Source: an uncultured Prevotellaceae bacterium (GTDB lineage: Bacteria; Bacteroidota; Bacteroidia; Bacteroidales; Bacteroidaceae). From it: a stretch of DNA of 64,000 nucleotides. The position numbers and the translations under genes were made by a program. The notes below the pieces were generated by a model. It was not told the DNA's origin and did not search any database. It saw only the letters and a program-made list of their open reading frames with translations. The stretch lies in NCBI GenBank assembly GCA_900316575.1, contig ONDJ01000008.1, forward strand, positions 1-64,000. Reading direction: 5' to 3'. How positions within the stretch are numbered: the first letter of the stretch is position 1; each line of letters opens with the position of its first letter. Positions 45,743-53,482 of the stretch are shown in pieces.

Positions 45743-48133
45743 CTACTGTCCTATTCTTGTTGTATAGCTGTCCCAAGTCTCCCAGTCTTTGCCCAGCGCT
45801 CCTCGTGCAAACGTGTAATTGCGCGAGGCGTTAACGTACCAAAGTGCGTTTTCGTGAATGACAATACCGCCAACGTAGCGTATGTGCGAGCGATTAAAGC
45901 CATTCAGTATGCTTATGCGTTTCCAAAGGGCTTCCGCTTTGTCTTTCGTTTCTTGACTTGAAGCGGTTTGTCCTCCTTTGGTGTCGAAAATGCCGATGGT
46001 TCCGTCTTTGAAGCGCACGATCCAGTCGGGATAAAACAGCGATTCCTCGCCTCCACGCTCGGTGCTGACATACGTGATAGCAAAGTTTTCGCGCCCATTG
46101 TCGCCGTTTTTCATCCACCAATCAATGTCTTCCTGTGCATCTAAGAATGTTGCAAAAGGAAGCTCGGTCTTCCTGCCGTCGTACTCTTTTCGGATATAGA
46201 AGGGGGAGTAAAGACAGCGTTTCATAGATAGTGCTTCATAGTCTTCCGTGTAGGCCATGGTGCAGCGGAGGATAAAGGGAGTAGCTTCCCTATTCCTTGC
46301 TTGTTCTCGCCGTTTCTTTATTTGTTCGTTCAAGAGCGGGCGATAGGCAAGAAGCGTTTCTGCTATGGCACGGCGGAACGCGCTATTACCCTCTTTGCGC
46401 AGGTCGTTGAGAAATATGCGATAGCAAGTATCTGCATCTTTGTCAATATAGGTGAGCATCCATAGGCGTAGGGCACGTTTTAGAACCGAGAATGAGCGCG
46501 CAATGTTCCCTACCTTTGTTTCTTCGTCAGTCTGTTCGCGCAACACTTGGGCACAGGCCGACGTAAAGAGCTTTTCCACATCATTGCGGCTAATGCGGTA
46601 TGCCGTATCATTCCCGTTAAAGTCTAAATTGAGCATATCTACATTGTCGAAACGTGCGTTGACGATGATTTCGCGTGTGAGCTGTGGGTTAAGCATAAGC
46701 CCGCACTTTTCCAAACGCTTCTGCCAGTCCGCTTCACGCAAATGCTCATTGAGATTGAAGAAGTGGCAAAACGTGCGATGTAGTGTTTGTTGAAAGGCCA
46801 TCGTATTGCCCAAGTCTCCGTAGTCGGCGCGTGGGATAAAGTCGGAGAGCAGTTTTGGGTCGAGCTCGCGGTCTTCTTTATATCGGCTTTCAGTCACAAA
46901 GACTTTTGGCTTGTTGCTCTCGTTTTGTTCAGGCATCTTTACCTCATTGCGCTGGTAGTTGGTGTAGAGGTAGCCTCGGCTAAAGATGTTCTTTCCTGTT
47001 TCTCCCCTCCAAGGCACGCGGATGATGCGGCCTAATACTTGTGTTTGGAACGTGGGATTTATTATTTCGCGAAACATCACAAGCACGTGCGCCCTTGGGC
47101 AATCCCAACCCGTGGAAGCGGCTACCTTGAAAAGCATATATTCAACGGGAGAGTCGTTATCGGTGATCCCCTCCATGTTTTCCTTGCGCTTGTCAAACCA
47201 ATAGGCTATGCGCTCGGGTGCAACACTATGGGAGAGCAAGTATTCGGTGACGATGGTCTCCTTCGTCTTTACGCTTTCGTCTAAGTCGCGCTGTTTGTCG
47301 TCAGGCAGCTGAATGAGCACAAGTGGATTGACGGGGATGCCCACTTGCTGCAAGGCGTCAGCCAATTCCTTGCGCCGCTCCATAGCCAATTTCAGCAAAA
47401 GTGCATCGAGGTCTTCCCCTTTATGTCGGAGCAAGTCCTCCTGCGTTTGGCAAACCACTTCGGCTTTTATCACACCTTCGGCTACAACGTCTTCGCGCTT
47501 TACTTCCACAAAGCCCGCTCTTCCGTTCTGCACGTCACTATAACTTGGCTCGCGCTCTGGCGTGGCCGACACTTTGAGAATAATCTTTGGATTAAGCGGG
47601 CTAATAACGTCACGCACGGCAGCAGGGGTAACATTCTTATGACTCTCGTCTATTACCATAACCACTTTGCGCCCAGTAGCATGAGTGGTTTCAACCACAT
47701 CCTCAAAGTAGTAACCTTGTTCTCTTATCTCCCGCTCATCATCGGGACGCCGCAACAAACGGTTTTCGGCGCTACGCGAAACAAGTTTCTGCCAGTTCAG
47801 GAACAGGATATCACCCTCTTTCAACACACCTTCGTTGAAGTCTTGTACCGTGAGCAGTCTGTGGCGGATGTTGGGAAAGAAGTAGTCGCGGAACTTGTCG
47901 CGGCTCTGCATGGCCAGGTCGTCGCTGAACGTAATCCAGACGAAACACACGTCCTGCGACCAGTCGGGTTGCGCAGATAGTTGGTTGATGAAACTTTCCA
48001 CCATGAACGTCTTGCCCGAACCCGTTGGGGCTTTGAAGGTCAGTTCCAAGTTGTGTGCCGGTTGCACCCATAGCCGTTTGAACTGTGTGAGTAGTTCGTC
48101 TATAGCACGTTGTTGATAAGGAAAAGGAGTCAT
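45743..48133 (-). CDS. res: Type III restriction enzyme, Res subunit
   Basis: 796 residues. Superfamily 2 helicase core: motif I APTGSGKT (35-42), motif II DESHKN (about 165) and later RAHVLVMFREI and QVLGRIIRVPWRG (motifs V and VI). A PD-(D/E)xK nuclease domain at the end has YPDW (D703) and FDTKGG (D717, K719). With Mod it cuts DNA when two unmethylated sites lie head to head, driven by ATP. Its ATG overlaps the mod stop (ATGA), so the two are translationally coupled. All key residues are present; it looks functional. Somewhat shorter than EcoP1/EcoP15 Res. Confidence 0.93.
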   Translation of the reverse strand: MTPFPYQQRAIDELLTQFKRLWVQPAHNLELTFKAPTGSGKTFMVESFINQLSAQPDWSQDVCFVWITFSDDLAMQSRDKFRDYFFPNIRHRLLTVQDFNEGVLKEGDILFLNWQKLVSRSAENRLLRRPDDEREIREQGYYFEDVVETTHATGRKVVMVIDESHKNVTPAAVRDVISPLNPKIILKVSATPEREPSYSDVQNGRAGFVEVKREDVVAEGVIKAEVVCQTQEDLLRHKGEDLDALLLKLAMERRKELADALQQVGIPVNPLVLIQLPDDKQRDLDESVKTKETIVTEYLLSHSVAPERIAYWFDKRKENMEGITDNDSPVEYMLFKVAASTGWDCPRAHVLVMFREIINPTFQTQVLGRIIRVPWRGETGKNIFSRGYLYTNYQRNEVKMPEQNESNKPKVFVTESRYKEDRELDPKLLSDFIPRADYGDLGNTMAFQQTLHRTFCHFFNLNEHLREADWQKRLEKCGLMLNPQLTREIIVNARFDNVDMLNLDFNGNDTAYRISRNDVEKLFTSACAQVLREQTDEETKVGNIARSFSVLKRALRLWMLTYIDKDADTCYRIFLNDLRKEGNSAFRRAIAETLLAYRPLLNEQIKKRREQARNREATPFILRCTMAYTEDYEALSMKRCLYSPFYIRKEYDGRKTELPFATFLDAQEDIDWWMKNGDNGRENFAITYVSTERGGEESLFYPDWIVRFKDGTIGIFDTKGGQTASSQETKDKAEALWKRISILNGFNRSHIRYVGGIVIHENALWYVNASRNYTFARGALGKDWETWDSYTTRIGQ

Positions 48134-49986
48134 GCGTTGAGTGTTTGATAGATTTTCAGAATAGGTTCGGGAATACTCTTCAGCGAAACGTTTGGAATGT
48201 CTTCAAAGTTGTACAAAAACTCATCGGCTGAGCCCCAACAGAACACATAGACCGACGTAGGCAAAGCCTTTGAGCGGACTTGTTCTACAAATTCTTCAAA
48301 CCGTTGTAGGTCTTCTTGAAAATAAACCGCCGTGAGTCGTTCTCCGTCGGTAAACAGCTGGTAGTGCGAAGTGCGCAACGTTTCGTCTAAAGTGTTTTCA
48401 GCCAAGGCCAACAGGCAGCCTGCCTTTTGCGATAGCACCAAACGGTCCTGTTCGTTGGCATGGCGGGCATCGTTTTCGCCGACAAAGGCCGTGCGGTAAT
48501 ACTTCAGCGAGTTCCCAACTCTTTCCACCTCATTTCCCTTCGCGTCTGTATAGCCCTGCATCACGCGGCGGTTGCGTTCGTAGGTAATTTCAGTTATGTT
48601 ATCAAAACCATATTTGAAAGCGTCTTCGCTTCCTTTTTTTGCTTTCTTCTTTCCGTTGACTATTTCCCAAGTTTTTTCAGGATATTGCACAAGGATGCAT
48701 TGACGTTTCCCGCCATCTTCTTCGTTAAGGTTCATGGTGGCGTGGAGCGTAGTACCTGAGCCTGCGAAGAAGTCGAGGATTATAGAATTTGGTAGCGAAA
48801 ACGATTTAAGTTTGTCAGCTAAGATGAGCTCATCCTTAGGAAAAGGGAAAGCGTCAATACCCATCAATTCTCTAAGTCGTTTGCTACTTCCTCGTCTATC
48901 TTTGTAAAAGACAGTATCTAAAATTTGGGTTTCGTTGTCTTTAAGATAGCGCTTTTTACATGGAACACCATTTCCATTAAAATGAACTAATCCGTTTTTT
49001 ATATCTTCTTGTAGTTCCTCCAAAGAACTGTAAGCCCAACCCCTTTGCGGTGTTTTTACGTTTTCTCCTGTGTGTGGGTTTTGAATTTGCCATTGGGGAC
49101 CACCACCGCCGCCCCTTGAGATGTCAGAGGCAAAATAGACACCTTTGTCATCTATCCAACAATAATGCTTATGGTCTTTGCTCGGGTTACTCTCTGGCAA
49201 ATCCCTAAACCATTGCTTTAGCATTTCACTGGCTTTCTCGTAGTTTCCTCGTGTTTCCCTTATAATGCGTTTGGCGGCGAGATAAATATCATTTAGACCT
49301 TGTTTTTGTTCATGCCATTCCACTTCTTTCTCTGAACAATAAGCCAAATTCTTGGCAAATAGTAACATATATTCATGTGATGTAGAAATCCACTTAGACA
49401 TATTTCGTTTTCCACCTCGCCAAATAAGTGAAGCGATGAAGTTTTTTGTACCAAACACCTCATCGCATAACAACTTCAAATTTGCCTGCTCATTATCGTC
49501 AATGGAAATAAAGATAACTCCACGTTCAGAAAGGAGGTTCTTAGCTAATTCAAGGCGGCGGTGCATAAAGGAGAGCCAGTAGCTGTGGCGTTGCGGACTG
49601 CCTACGGGTACGGGCGTGCCATCGGGATAGCGGTCAAGCATACGCTTGTCCTTATAGATAAAGCCATCGCTACCCGTGTTGTAGGGCGGGTCAATGTAGA
49701 TAACGTCCACCTTGCCCCGGTGGGTGTAGTTGAGGCAAGTCAGGGCATGGTAGTTGTCGCCCTCTATGAGGATGTGCGTGGGCTTGCCGTCGTCTGTTTT
49801 GAAAGAAAGTTCCGGTACTTCCTCTAAGGTCGGAATCTTATTTTCGCTTTCTTTGTCAAAAGCCTCGGGCACATCTATCCAGTTGAGGCCGTATCGCTGC
49901 TGCTTTATCTGGTCGTGCAGGCGTGCCACTTCTTTTTCTAACTCGCGGATGCGCAGTTGCAGTTGTTCTTCGTGGGAGGTAGGCAT
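48130..49986 (-). CDS. mod: Type III DNA methyltransferase, Mod subunit
   Basis: 618 residues. An N-terminal coiled coil (HEEQLQLRIRELEKEVARLH), motif IV DPPYNTG (99-105) and motif I FAGSGTT (407-413) in the beta-class order, with the target-recognition domain between (about 190-380). Makes N6-methyladenine and gives the site specificity for Res. The recognised sequence cannot be read from the protein. In several species mod genes switch phase by simple repeats; I see no long repeat tract in this one. Start at 49986 is immediately preceded by a U run of a terminator-like hairpin (see leader). Confidence 0.95.
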   Translation of the reverse strand: MPTSHEEQLQLRIRELEKEVARLHDQIKQQRYGLNWIDVPEAFDKESENKIPTLEEVPELSFKTDDGKPTHILIEGDNYHALTCLNYTHRGKVDVIYIDPPYNTGSDGFIYKDKRMLDRYPDGTPVPVGSPQRHSYWLSFMHRRLELAKNLLSERGVIFISIDDNEQANLKLLCDEVFGTKNFIASLIWRGGKRNMSKWISTSHEYMLLFAKNLAYCSEKEVEWHEQKQGLNDIYLAAKRIIRETRGNYEKASEMLKQWFRDLPESNPSKDHKHYCWIDDKGVYFASDISRGGGGGPQWQIQNPHTGENVKTPQRGWAYSSLEELQEDIKNGLVHFNGNGVPCKKRYLKDNETQILDTVFYKDRRGSSKRLRELMGIDAFPFPKDELILADKLKSFSLPNSIILDFFAGSGTTLHATMNLNEEDGGKRQCILVQYPEKTWEIVNGKKKAKKGSEDAFKYGFDNITEITYERNRRVMQGYTDAKGNEVERVGNSLKYYRTAFVGENDARHANEQDRLVLSQKAGCLLALAENTLDETLRTSHYQLFTDGERLTAVYFQEDLQRFEEFVEQVRSKALPTSVYVFCWGSADEFLYNFEDIPNVSLKSIPEPILKIYQTLNA

Positions 49987-50021
49987 AATAAAAACGTGGA
50001 CTATTTAACATCGTCTACGTT
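49987..50021 (-). terminator. Terminator-like hairpin abutting the mod start codon
   Basis: Eight base pairs with one mismatch (49993-50001 with 50013-50021) then TTTTTATT on the minus strand, ending at the mod ATG (49984-49986). Confidence 0.6.
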
Positions 50022-50236
50022 CTCCCAGGTATCGCCAAACACCTTAGCAACTATATACGAGTAAAAGCCCACGTCGTGCGACGTGAGCGTTGAGTCTTTT
50101 ACTCTTAGTTGCTCTTTCTTTGAAATTTGGCGATTTCGGGAGAGCGAGAATAAAAAGCTAACGCTTCAGTTTTGAGTTATGTATTCTTTTTTATGTCAGT
50201 AGGTCGCGGTCTTGATTGTTTATGATGACTAATTCA
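49987..50236 (-). ncRNA. Structured leader RNA of mod-res (or separate small RNA)
   Basis: About 250 nt between a promoter (50242-50272) and the mod ATG with no reading frame of note. A 123-nt extended hairpin spans 50021-50143 with paired blocks TCTCCC/GGGAGA, ATCGCCAAA/TTTGGCGAT, AGCAACT/AGTTGCT, AGTAAAAG/CTTTTACT and CACGTC/GACGTG around a 4-base tip, parted by asymmetric internal loops. Next, AACGTGGAC (49993-50001) and GTCTACGTT (50013-50021) make a second hairpin whose minus-strand copy runs into TTTTTATT and then the mod ATG. It could be an attenuator or an independent RNA; a 6S-like shape (closing stem, central bubble, terminal arm) is also possible. Confidence 0.55.
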
Positions 50237-50241
50237 CGGCA

Positions 50242-50272
50242 CAAAGGTAGTGATTGCTTTTGATACAGCAAC
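50242..50272 (-). promoter_or_regulatory. Promoter of the mod-res leader
   Basis: Minus-strand GTTG (50269-50272), 19 bases, TACCTTTG (50242-50249). The TTG core of the -33 and the whole -7 fit. Transcription should start near 50235. Confidence 0.65.
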
Positions 50273-50370
50273 AGTGCTTTGAGAAAGAATGCTGTCAGTA
50301 CTCCGTGCTTGCCATTTGTTTCAATCCTATTCTGTCCATCAATTACTTAAGCGCATAATGCTCTTTACAT

Positions 50371-50460
50371 CCTATGTTTTGCGTGCGCGCCGTACGGTGC
50401 GCACGTAATTTTCGTACGATGTTCACGTAATTTTCGTACGATGCGCACGCAAAAGATGCC
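50371..50460. repeat. 22-base-period array, copy C
   Basis: CGTACG cores at 50391, 50413 and 50435, exactly 22 bases apart, with spacers GTGCGCACGTAATTTT and ATGTTCACGTAATTTT. The ends form an inverted repeat: TTTTGCGTGCGCGCCGTACG at the left against CGTACGATGCGCACGCAAAA at the right (18 of 20 pair). The left flank CCTATGTTTT also flanks copy A in reverse. Confidence 0.88.
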
Positions 50461-50506
50461 TAAGTTGTGTGCGCACGGATGGGATGTTGGTGGCACAAAC
50501 ATTGCG

Positions 50507-50546
50507 AAAGGAGGCGTACACGTGGGGATGTGTGTACGCCTCCTTT
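50507..50546 (-). terminator. Terminator after the HExxH gene
   Basis: AAAGGAGGCGTACAC (50507-50521) pairs perfectly with GTGTACGCCTCCTTT (50532-50546) around a 10-base loop; 33 bases after the minus-strand stop at 50580. Confidence 0.8.
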
Positions 50547-50579
50547 GCGATGTCTCTGTATGGAAGTATGGGGGGATGC

Positions 50580-50969
50580 TCAGTGATGCTCAGTCAGAAA
50601 GTTCAGAAACGCCCATGGCTTGCGCTTTCGCAGGTATTGCGGGTTAGACTGGTGGGCGTAGGCTTCGCGTTCAAAGGATATGCGCAGATAGGCGCGGGTG
50701 AGGAGCGAGGCGCGGGGGTGAAGAGGGGATGCCTGTACAGGGCGTTTGTGATGGCGAAGGGCTTCTTGCAGGATGCGAAAGAGCCATTCAAGCACATAGA
50801 AGAGGTAGAAAAACACCACGAGCAGTTCGCGGCACTGGTGCCAATGGATGGTTTCGTGGCGTAGGAGGGTGGGGGTGAGCTTTGCTCCGCGTCTGATAAG
50901 CAGAAATGGCCCCAGCGTGAGTGCCGTATAGGGCGACGGTGGGGTGAAACGTGTACGGAGCAGGAACAT
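50580..50969 (-). CDS. Small HExxH-motif protein, possible membrane metallopeptidase
   Basis: 129 residues. HETIHWHQCREL (about 39-50) has the zinc-binding HExxH pattern; a hydrophobic helix follows (LVVFFYLFYVLEWLFRI, about 50-66), and EREAYAHQ (about 100-107) could give the third ligand Glu. The family of about 125 residues is widespread in Bacteroidetes without assigned function. A peptidase role is inference from the motif. It overlaps only antisense chance frames and is 38 bases after the DUF4827 gene, so the two may share a transcript. Confidence 0.65.
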   Translation of the reverse strand: MFLLRTRFTPPSPYTALTLGPFLLIRRGAKLTPTLLRHETIHWHQCRELLVVFFYLFYVLEWLFRILQEALRHHKRPVQASPLHPRASLLTRAYLRISFEREAYAHQSNPQYLRKRKPWAFLNFLTEHH

Positions 50970-51007
50970 TTTGTGGAAGCGGGACTGGCTTGTAGGGGGA
51001 GGGAGGG

Positions 51008-51688
51008 TTATCGTCCGCGCTGATAAGATATTTCGTAGAAGCAGGGATAGACGTACGACGACTGGCTGCTGTGGCCTACGCTACTGGGGGCAATGATGCG
51101 TACGAGGGCTATTTCGTTTTGTGGGTCGTTCTGACGCCCCAGGCGGATGTATTGTAGCGGAGTGAGCCATGCGCTGGGAACGCTGCTGCCATAGTAGGAA
51201 CGCATAATTCCGCTTTGGAAGGTGCCTGAGAGTGTGCCGTAAGAATTGGTAACGTTCATCACATCGGGCGTAGTGGATGAGAGCAAGTCGCGATTGGTGG
51301 TTTGGATGCTGTCGCCTGCAAGGTTGTATTCCAAATAGCGGCAAAGCACGGGGGCGCTTTCGCCTTGTTTGAGCACCTCGCCAGTGCCGCGTCTGACGAT
51401 TTGCATGTACAGTCCTGAGCCCGTAAAACTGACATATTCGTTCAGAGAAACGTCGGTGATGGTGTCTTTCTCAAACTCTTCTTGGCTGATGACTTTGATA
51501 GGAGCTACGTGGAGAAGGGTCAGGCCTTCGGCGTTGGTGATGGTTAGGCCGTTTGATAGCAAATGGTTGACCAATTTGCGCTCTGTTTCGCGCAGCTCGG
51601 CATAGCTGTCGTCGTCATTGTCGCAGGCTACAAAGCCTGTCGTTAGGGCAAAGAAGGCCAAGAGGGGGAGTATGCGTAGGAGTTTCAT
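51008..51688 (-). CDS. DUF4827-family lipoprotein (FKBP-like)
   Basis: 226 residues from the ATG at 51688; an earlier in-frame ATG (51715) lies over the likely -7 element (TATTTTTG, 51713-51720) and is rejected. Lipobox FVAC near residue 23, then CDNDDDSYAELRETERKLVN and a C-terminal half with FKBP-like strands (YMQIVRRGTGEVLKQGESAP). Members look like inactive or altered peptidyl-prolyl isomerases in the envelope. Function unknown. Confidence 0.75.
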   Translation of the reverse strand: MKLLRILPLLAFFALTTGFVACDNDDDSYAELRETERKLVNHLLSNGLTITNAEGLTLLHVAPIKVISQEEFEKDTITDVSLNEYVSFTGSGLYMQIVRRGTGEVLKQGESAPVLCRYLEYNLAGDSIQTTNRDLLSSTTPDVMNVTNSYGTLSGTFQSGIMRSYYGSSVPSAWLTPLQYIRLGRQNDPQNEIALVRIIAPSSVGHSSQSSYVYPCFYEISYQRGR

Positions 51689-51737
51689 GATGAATTTCAG
51701 ATTTTTCGGCTGCAAAAATAGGTTATAAACCTGAAAT

Positions 51738-51799
51738 AAACGAACATTAGCCCACGAAACGGCACTTTGTGCTGTTTGCTGTGGCTAATGTTCGTTTCA
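51738..51799 (-). terminator. Hairpin after the acidic 108-residue gene
   Basis: AAACGAACATTAGCC (51738-51752) pairs with GGCTAATGTTCGTTT (51783-51797), and an inner GCAC-TTT-GTGC sits in the loop. The minus-strand copy is followed by ATTTCAGG. Separates this gene from the DUF4827 gene. Confidence 0.7.
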
Positions 51800-51838
51800 A
51801 AAAAGGGTGGCGTGTGCCGCTTGCCTACACTTTTGGGC

Positions 51839-52165
51839 TTATGCCTCTTCTTCGCCGTAGGAGAGCTGTGCTTCGATGATGAGTTCGAGGTCTTCGATGT
51901 CGTAGGCAGTGTCTCGCTCTGTTGCTGCCTTTTCGGCAACGTATTTGGCTGCAGCTTCCAGATCTATTTCAACAAAACCTTCGGCATCAGCTTCGCTCTC
52001 GAGAACGCCGCTTTCGGTGAAGTATTCGTTGGCGACATCCAATATATAATAGAGGTCTTCCTCGCTGAAGCGCTCGCGGACTTCTTCGGGCAGGCTGTTC
52101 TGGATATGGCTCACGATGAATGCGTCTTCCTGAGCGTCTTGAAGGAGTTCGTCTTCGAAATTCAT
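51839..52165 (-). CDS. Small acidic protein of unknown function
   Basis: 108 residues with a strong excess of Glu and Asp and no signal peptide. The N-terminal half is helical (MNFEDELLQDAQEDAFIVSH, LPEEVRERFSEEDLYYILDV); the C-terminal half is Ala/Glu rich (DLEAAAKYVAEKAATERDTA). Proteins of this look follow trxA in other Bacteroidales as far as I recall; here too it lies 57 bases after trxA. Cytoplasmic; no role claimed. Confidence 0.65.
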   Translation of the reverse strand: MNFEDELLQDAQEDAFIVSHIQNSLPEEVRERFSEEDLYYILDVANEYFTESGVLESEADAEGFVEIDLEAAAKYVAEKAATERDTAYDIEDLELIIEAQLSYGEEEA

Positions 52166-52222
52166 GGTTGAAATGTTCTTGGAGTGAATAAAAGGGACTA
52201 AGTAGGTGTGAAGCTCTTTTCC

Positions 52223-52537
52223 TTAGAATAGTGCTTCTACTTTCTCAACGAACACGGGCTTTGCAGCTGCGCCTACTTGCTTGCTTACCACTTCGCCGTT
52301 TTTGATAAAGAGGATGGTGGGAATGGTGCTCACCATGTATTTCATGGTCAGCTCTTGACATTTGTCAACATCGACCGAAACAAACTGTGCACGACCAGCG
52401 TATTCCTTGTCGAGCTCGTCAAAGATGGGGGCTATCATGCGGCAAGGACCGCACCATATGCCGTTGAAATCTACAACAATGGGCTCTGCGCCCTGAAGCA
52501 ATTCGTTGAAAGCTTCTACGGAAGGGTTGGTAATCAT
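52223..52537 (-). CDS. trxA: Thioredoxin
   Basis: 104 residues from the ATG at 52537 (MITNPSVEAFNELLQGAEPI). Active site WCGPC at 28-32 and the cis-Pro loop STIPTILF are intact, so it should be a redox-active disulfide reductant in the cytoplasm. A longer reading frame upstream is not used: it crosses a promoter-like CAAAGATA (minus TATCTTTG) at 52636-52643. Confidence 0.95.
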   Translation of the reverse strand: MITNPSVEAFNELLQGAEPIVVDFNGIWCGPCRMIAPIFDELDKEYAGRAQFVSVDVDKCQELTMKYMVSTIPTILFIKNGEVVSKQVGAAAKPVFVEKVEALF

Positions 52538-52635
52538 AATGATATTGTTTTGATGAAAAAATGTTTGTGCATTTAGTTTGGCAAATAGCGTGCCAAAAGG
52601 ACAGATAGGCTTTGTTCTGCCCTGAAAGTGCGCCG

Positions 52636-52643
52636 CAAAGATA
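52636..52643 (-). promoter_or_regulatory. -7 promoter element before trxA
   Basis: Minus-strand TATCTTTG, giving a leader of about 90 nt before the trxA ATG; no clear TTTG at -33. Confidence 0.4.
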
Positions 52644-52863
52644 ATACAACGCATAGGAATAGAGCGTTTCTATGGGGGAGTATGTTGTAGGTGCGAAGCA
52701 TTTTCACGCGTTTTCACGCAAAAGGTGCTTTATGTTCTTTTCTTTCTGGCGCAGATAAAGCATAAATGATTTCAGCATACGCCGCAAAATGTTTTTTCAA
52801 GTAGCAAAAAGAGGCTCTTTTCGGAGAAAGGAGTGTTTTTTACGTAAAAAAAAGGAGCAAACA

Positions 52864-52894
52864 TTTGCAGGAATGAAATCTATGCCTACTTTTG
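52864..52894 (+). promoter_or_regulatory. Perfect promoter of tRNA-Glu and rpsT
   Basis: TTTG (52864-52867), 19 bases, TACTTTTG (52887-52894). Transcription should begin near 52901, 48 bases before the tRNA. Confidence 0.85.
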
Positions 52895-52948
52895 CATTCG
52901 CTAAACGCAAGAAGGCGTTCGCCGCTTTTGAAGCAATGGTTAGCATTT

Positions 52949-53020
52949 GGCCCGTTCGTCTATCGGCTAGGACGAGAGATTTTCATTCTCTAAAGAGGAG
53001 TTCGACTCTCCTACGGGCTA
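52949..53020 (+). tRNA. tRNA-Glu (anticodon TTC)
   Basis: 72 bases: acceptor GGCCCGT pairs with ACGGGCT (one G-T pair), then a D arm, an anticodon stem AGAGA/TCTCT with loop TTTTCAT (anticodon TTC at 52982-52984), and a T arm AGGAG-TTCGACT-CTCCT. No CCA is encoded. Linked with rpsT 38 bases downstream, an order known in Bacteroidales. Confidence 0.96.
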
Positions 53021-53058
53021 CACAAGATAAGAAAGTAAAAAAGAAGTAACAAACCAAT

Positions 53059-53313
53059 ATGGCAAATCACAAATCCGCCCTTAAGAGAATTCGCCAGTCG
53101 GCAGCTCGTCGTCTGCGCAATCGGTATTATGCCAAGACCATGCGCAATGCAGTACGTCGCCTTCGTGCCACTACAGACTCAGCTGAGGCTCGCGAAATGC
53201 TCCCCAAAGTTCAGAAGATGCTTGACAAGCTTGCAAAGCGCAACACTATTCACCGCAACAAGGCCGCTAACATTAAGTCGAGCTTAGCAAAGCATGTAAA
53301 CAGCCTCGCCTAA
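53059..53313 (+). CDS. rpsT: 30S ribosomal protein S20
   Basis: 84 residues, [20 protein letters not shown] start and [20 protein letters not shown] end: a three-helix bundle that binds the 5-prime domain of 16S rRNA. Shares a transcript with tRNA-Glu and is followed by a strong terminator. Confidence 0.97.
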   Translation: MANHKSALKRIRQSAARRLRNRYYAKTMRNAVRRLRATTDSAEAREMLPKVQKMLDKLAKRNTIHRNKAANIKSSLAKHVNSLA

Positions 53314-53379
53314 GTACGAGGAGTGTCAGGCAAAGTTATTGAATAGACGTTTTCATAGTCGTAATTTTATATGATTGGG

Positions 53380-53408
53380 CCAGAAGAGAAATCTTCTGGT
53401 TTTTTTTT
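53380..53408 (+). terminator. Terminator after rpsT
   Basis: CCAGAAGA-GAAA-TCTTCTGG followed by nine T: a GNRA-type tetraloop hairpin and U run. Confidence 0.95.
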
Positions 53409-53410
53409 GT

Positions 53411-53454
53411 AATCAAAAACGGGAAGGCCTATTCTCTAAGTTGGCCCTCCCGTT
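53411..53454 (-). terminator. Terminator after the TonB-receptor-like gene
   Basis: On the minus strand AACGGGAGGGCC (53443-53454) pairs with GGCCTTCCCGTT (53418-53429) with one G-T pair, followed by TTTGATT. Faces the rpsT terminator. Confidence 0.85.
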
Positions 53455-53482
53455 AAGCGAGATACCAATGGTTCGCCCTGTT

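Larger units (their letters stand above)
50273..50579. other. Non-coding stretch with array copy C and a terminator
   Basis: Between the mod promoter and the end of the HExxH gene; holds the repeat array (50371-50460) and a strong hairpin (50507-50546). Plus-strand open frames here (50441-50647, 50469-50864) run over these repeats and antisense to the next gene and are judged chance. Confidence 0.6.

Noticed and set aside
50441..50864. Plus-strand open frames over array C and opposite the HExxH gene
   Set aside because: They consist of translated repeats and antisense sequence.
52223..52654. 143-codon form of thioredoxin
   Set aside because: The extra 39 codons have no thioredoxin character and cover a promoter-like element; the family starts at 52537.
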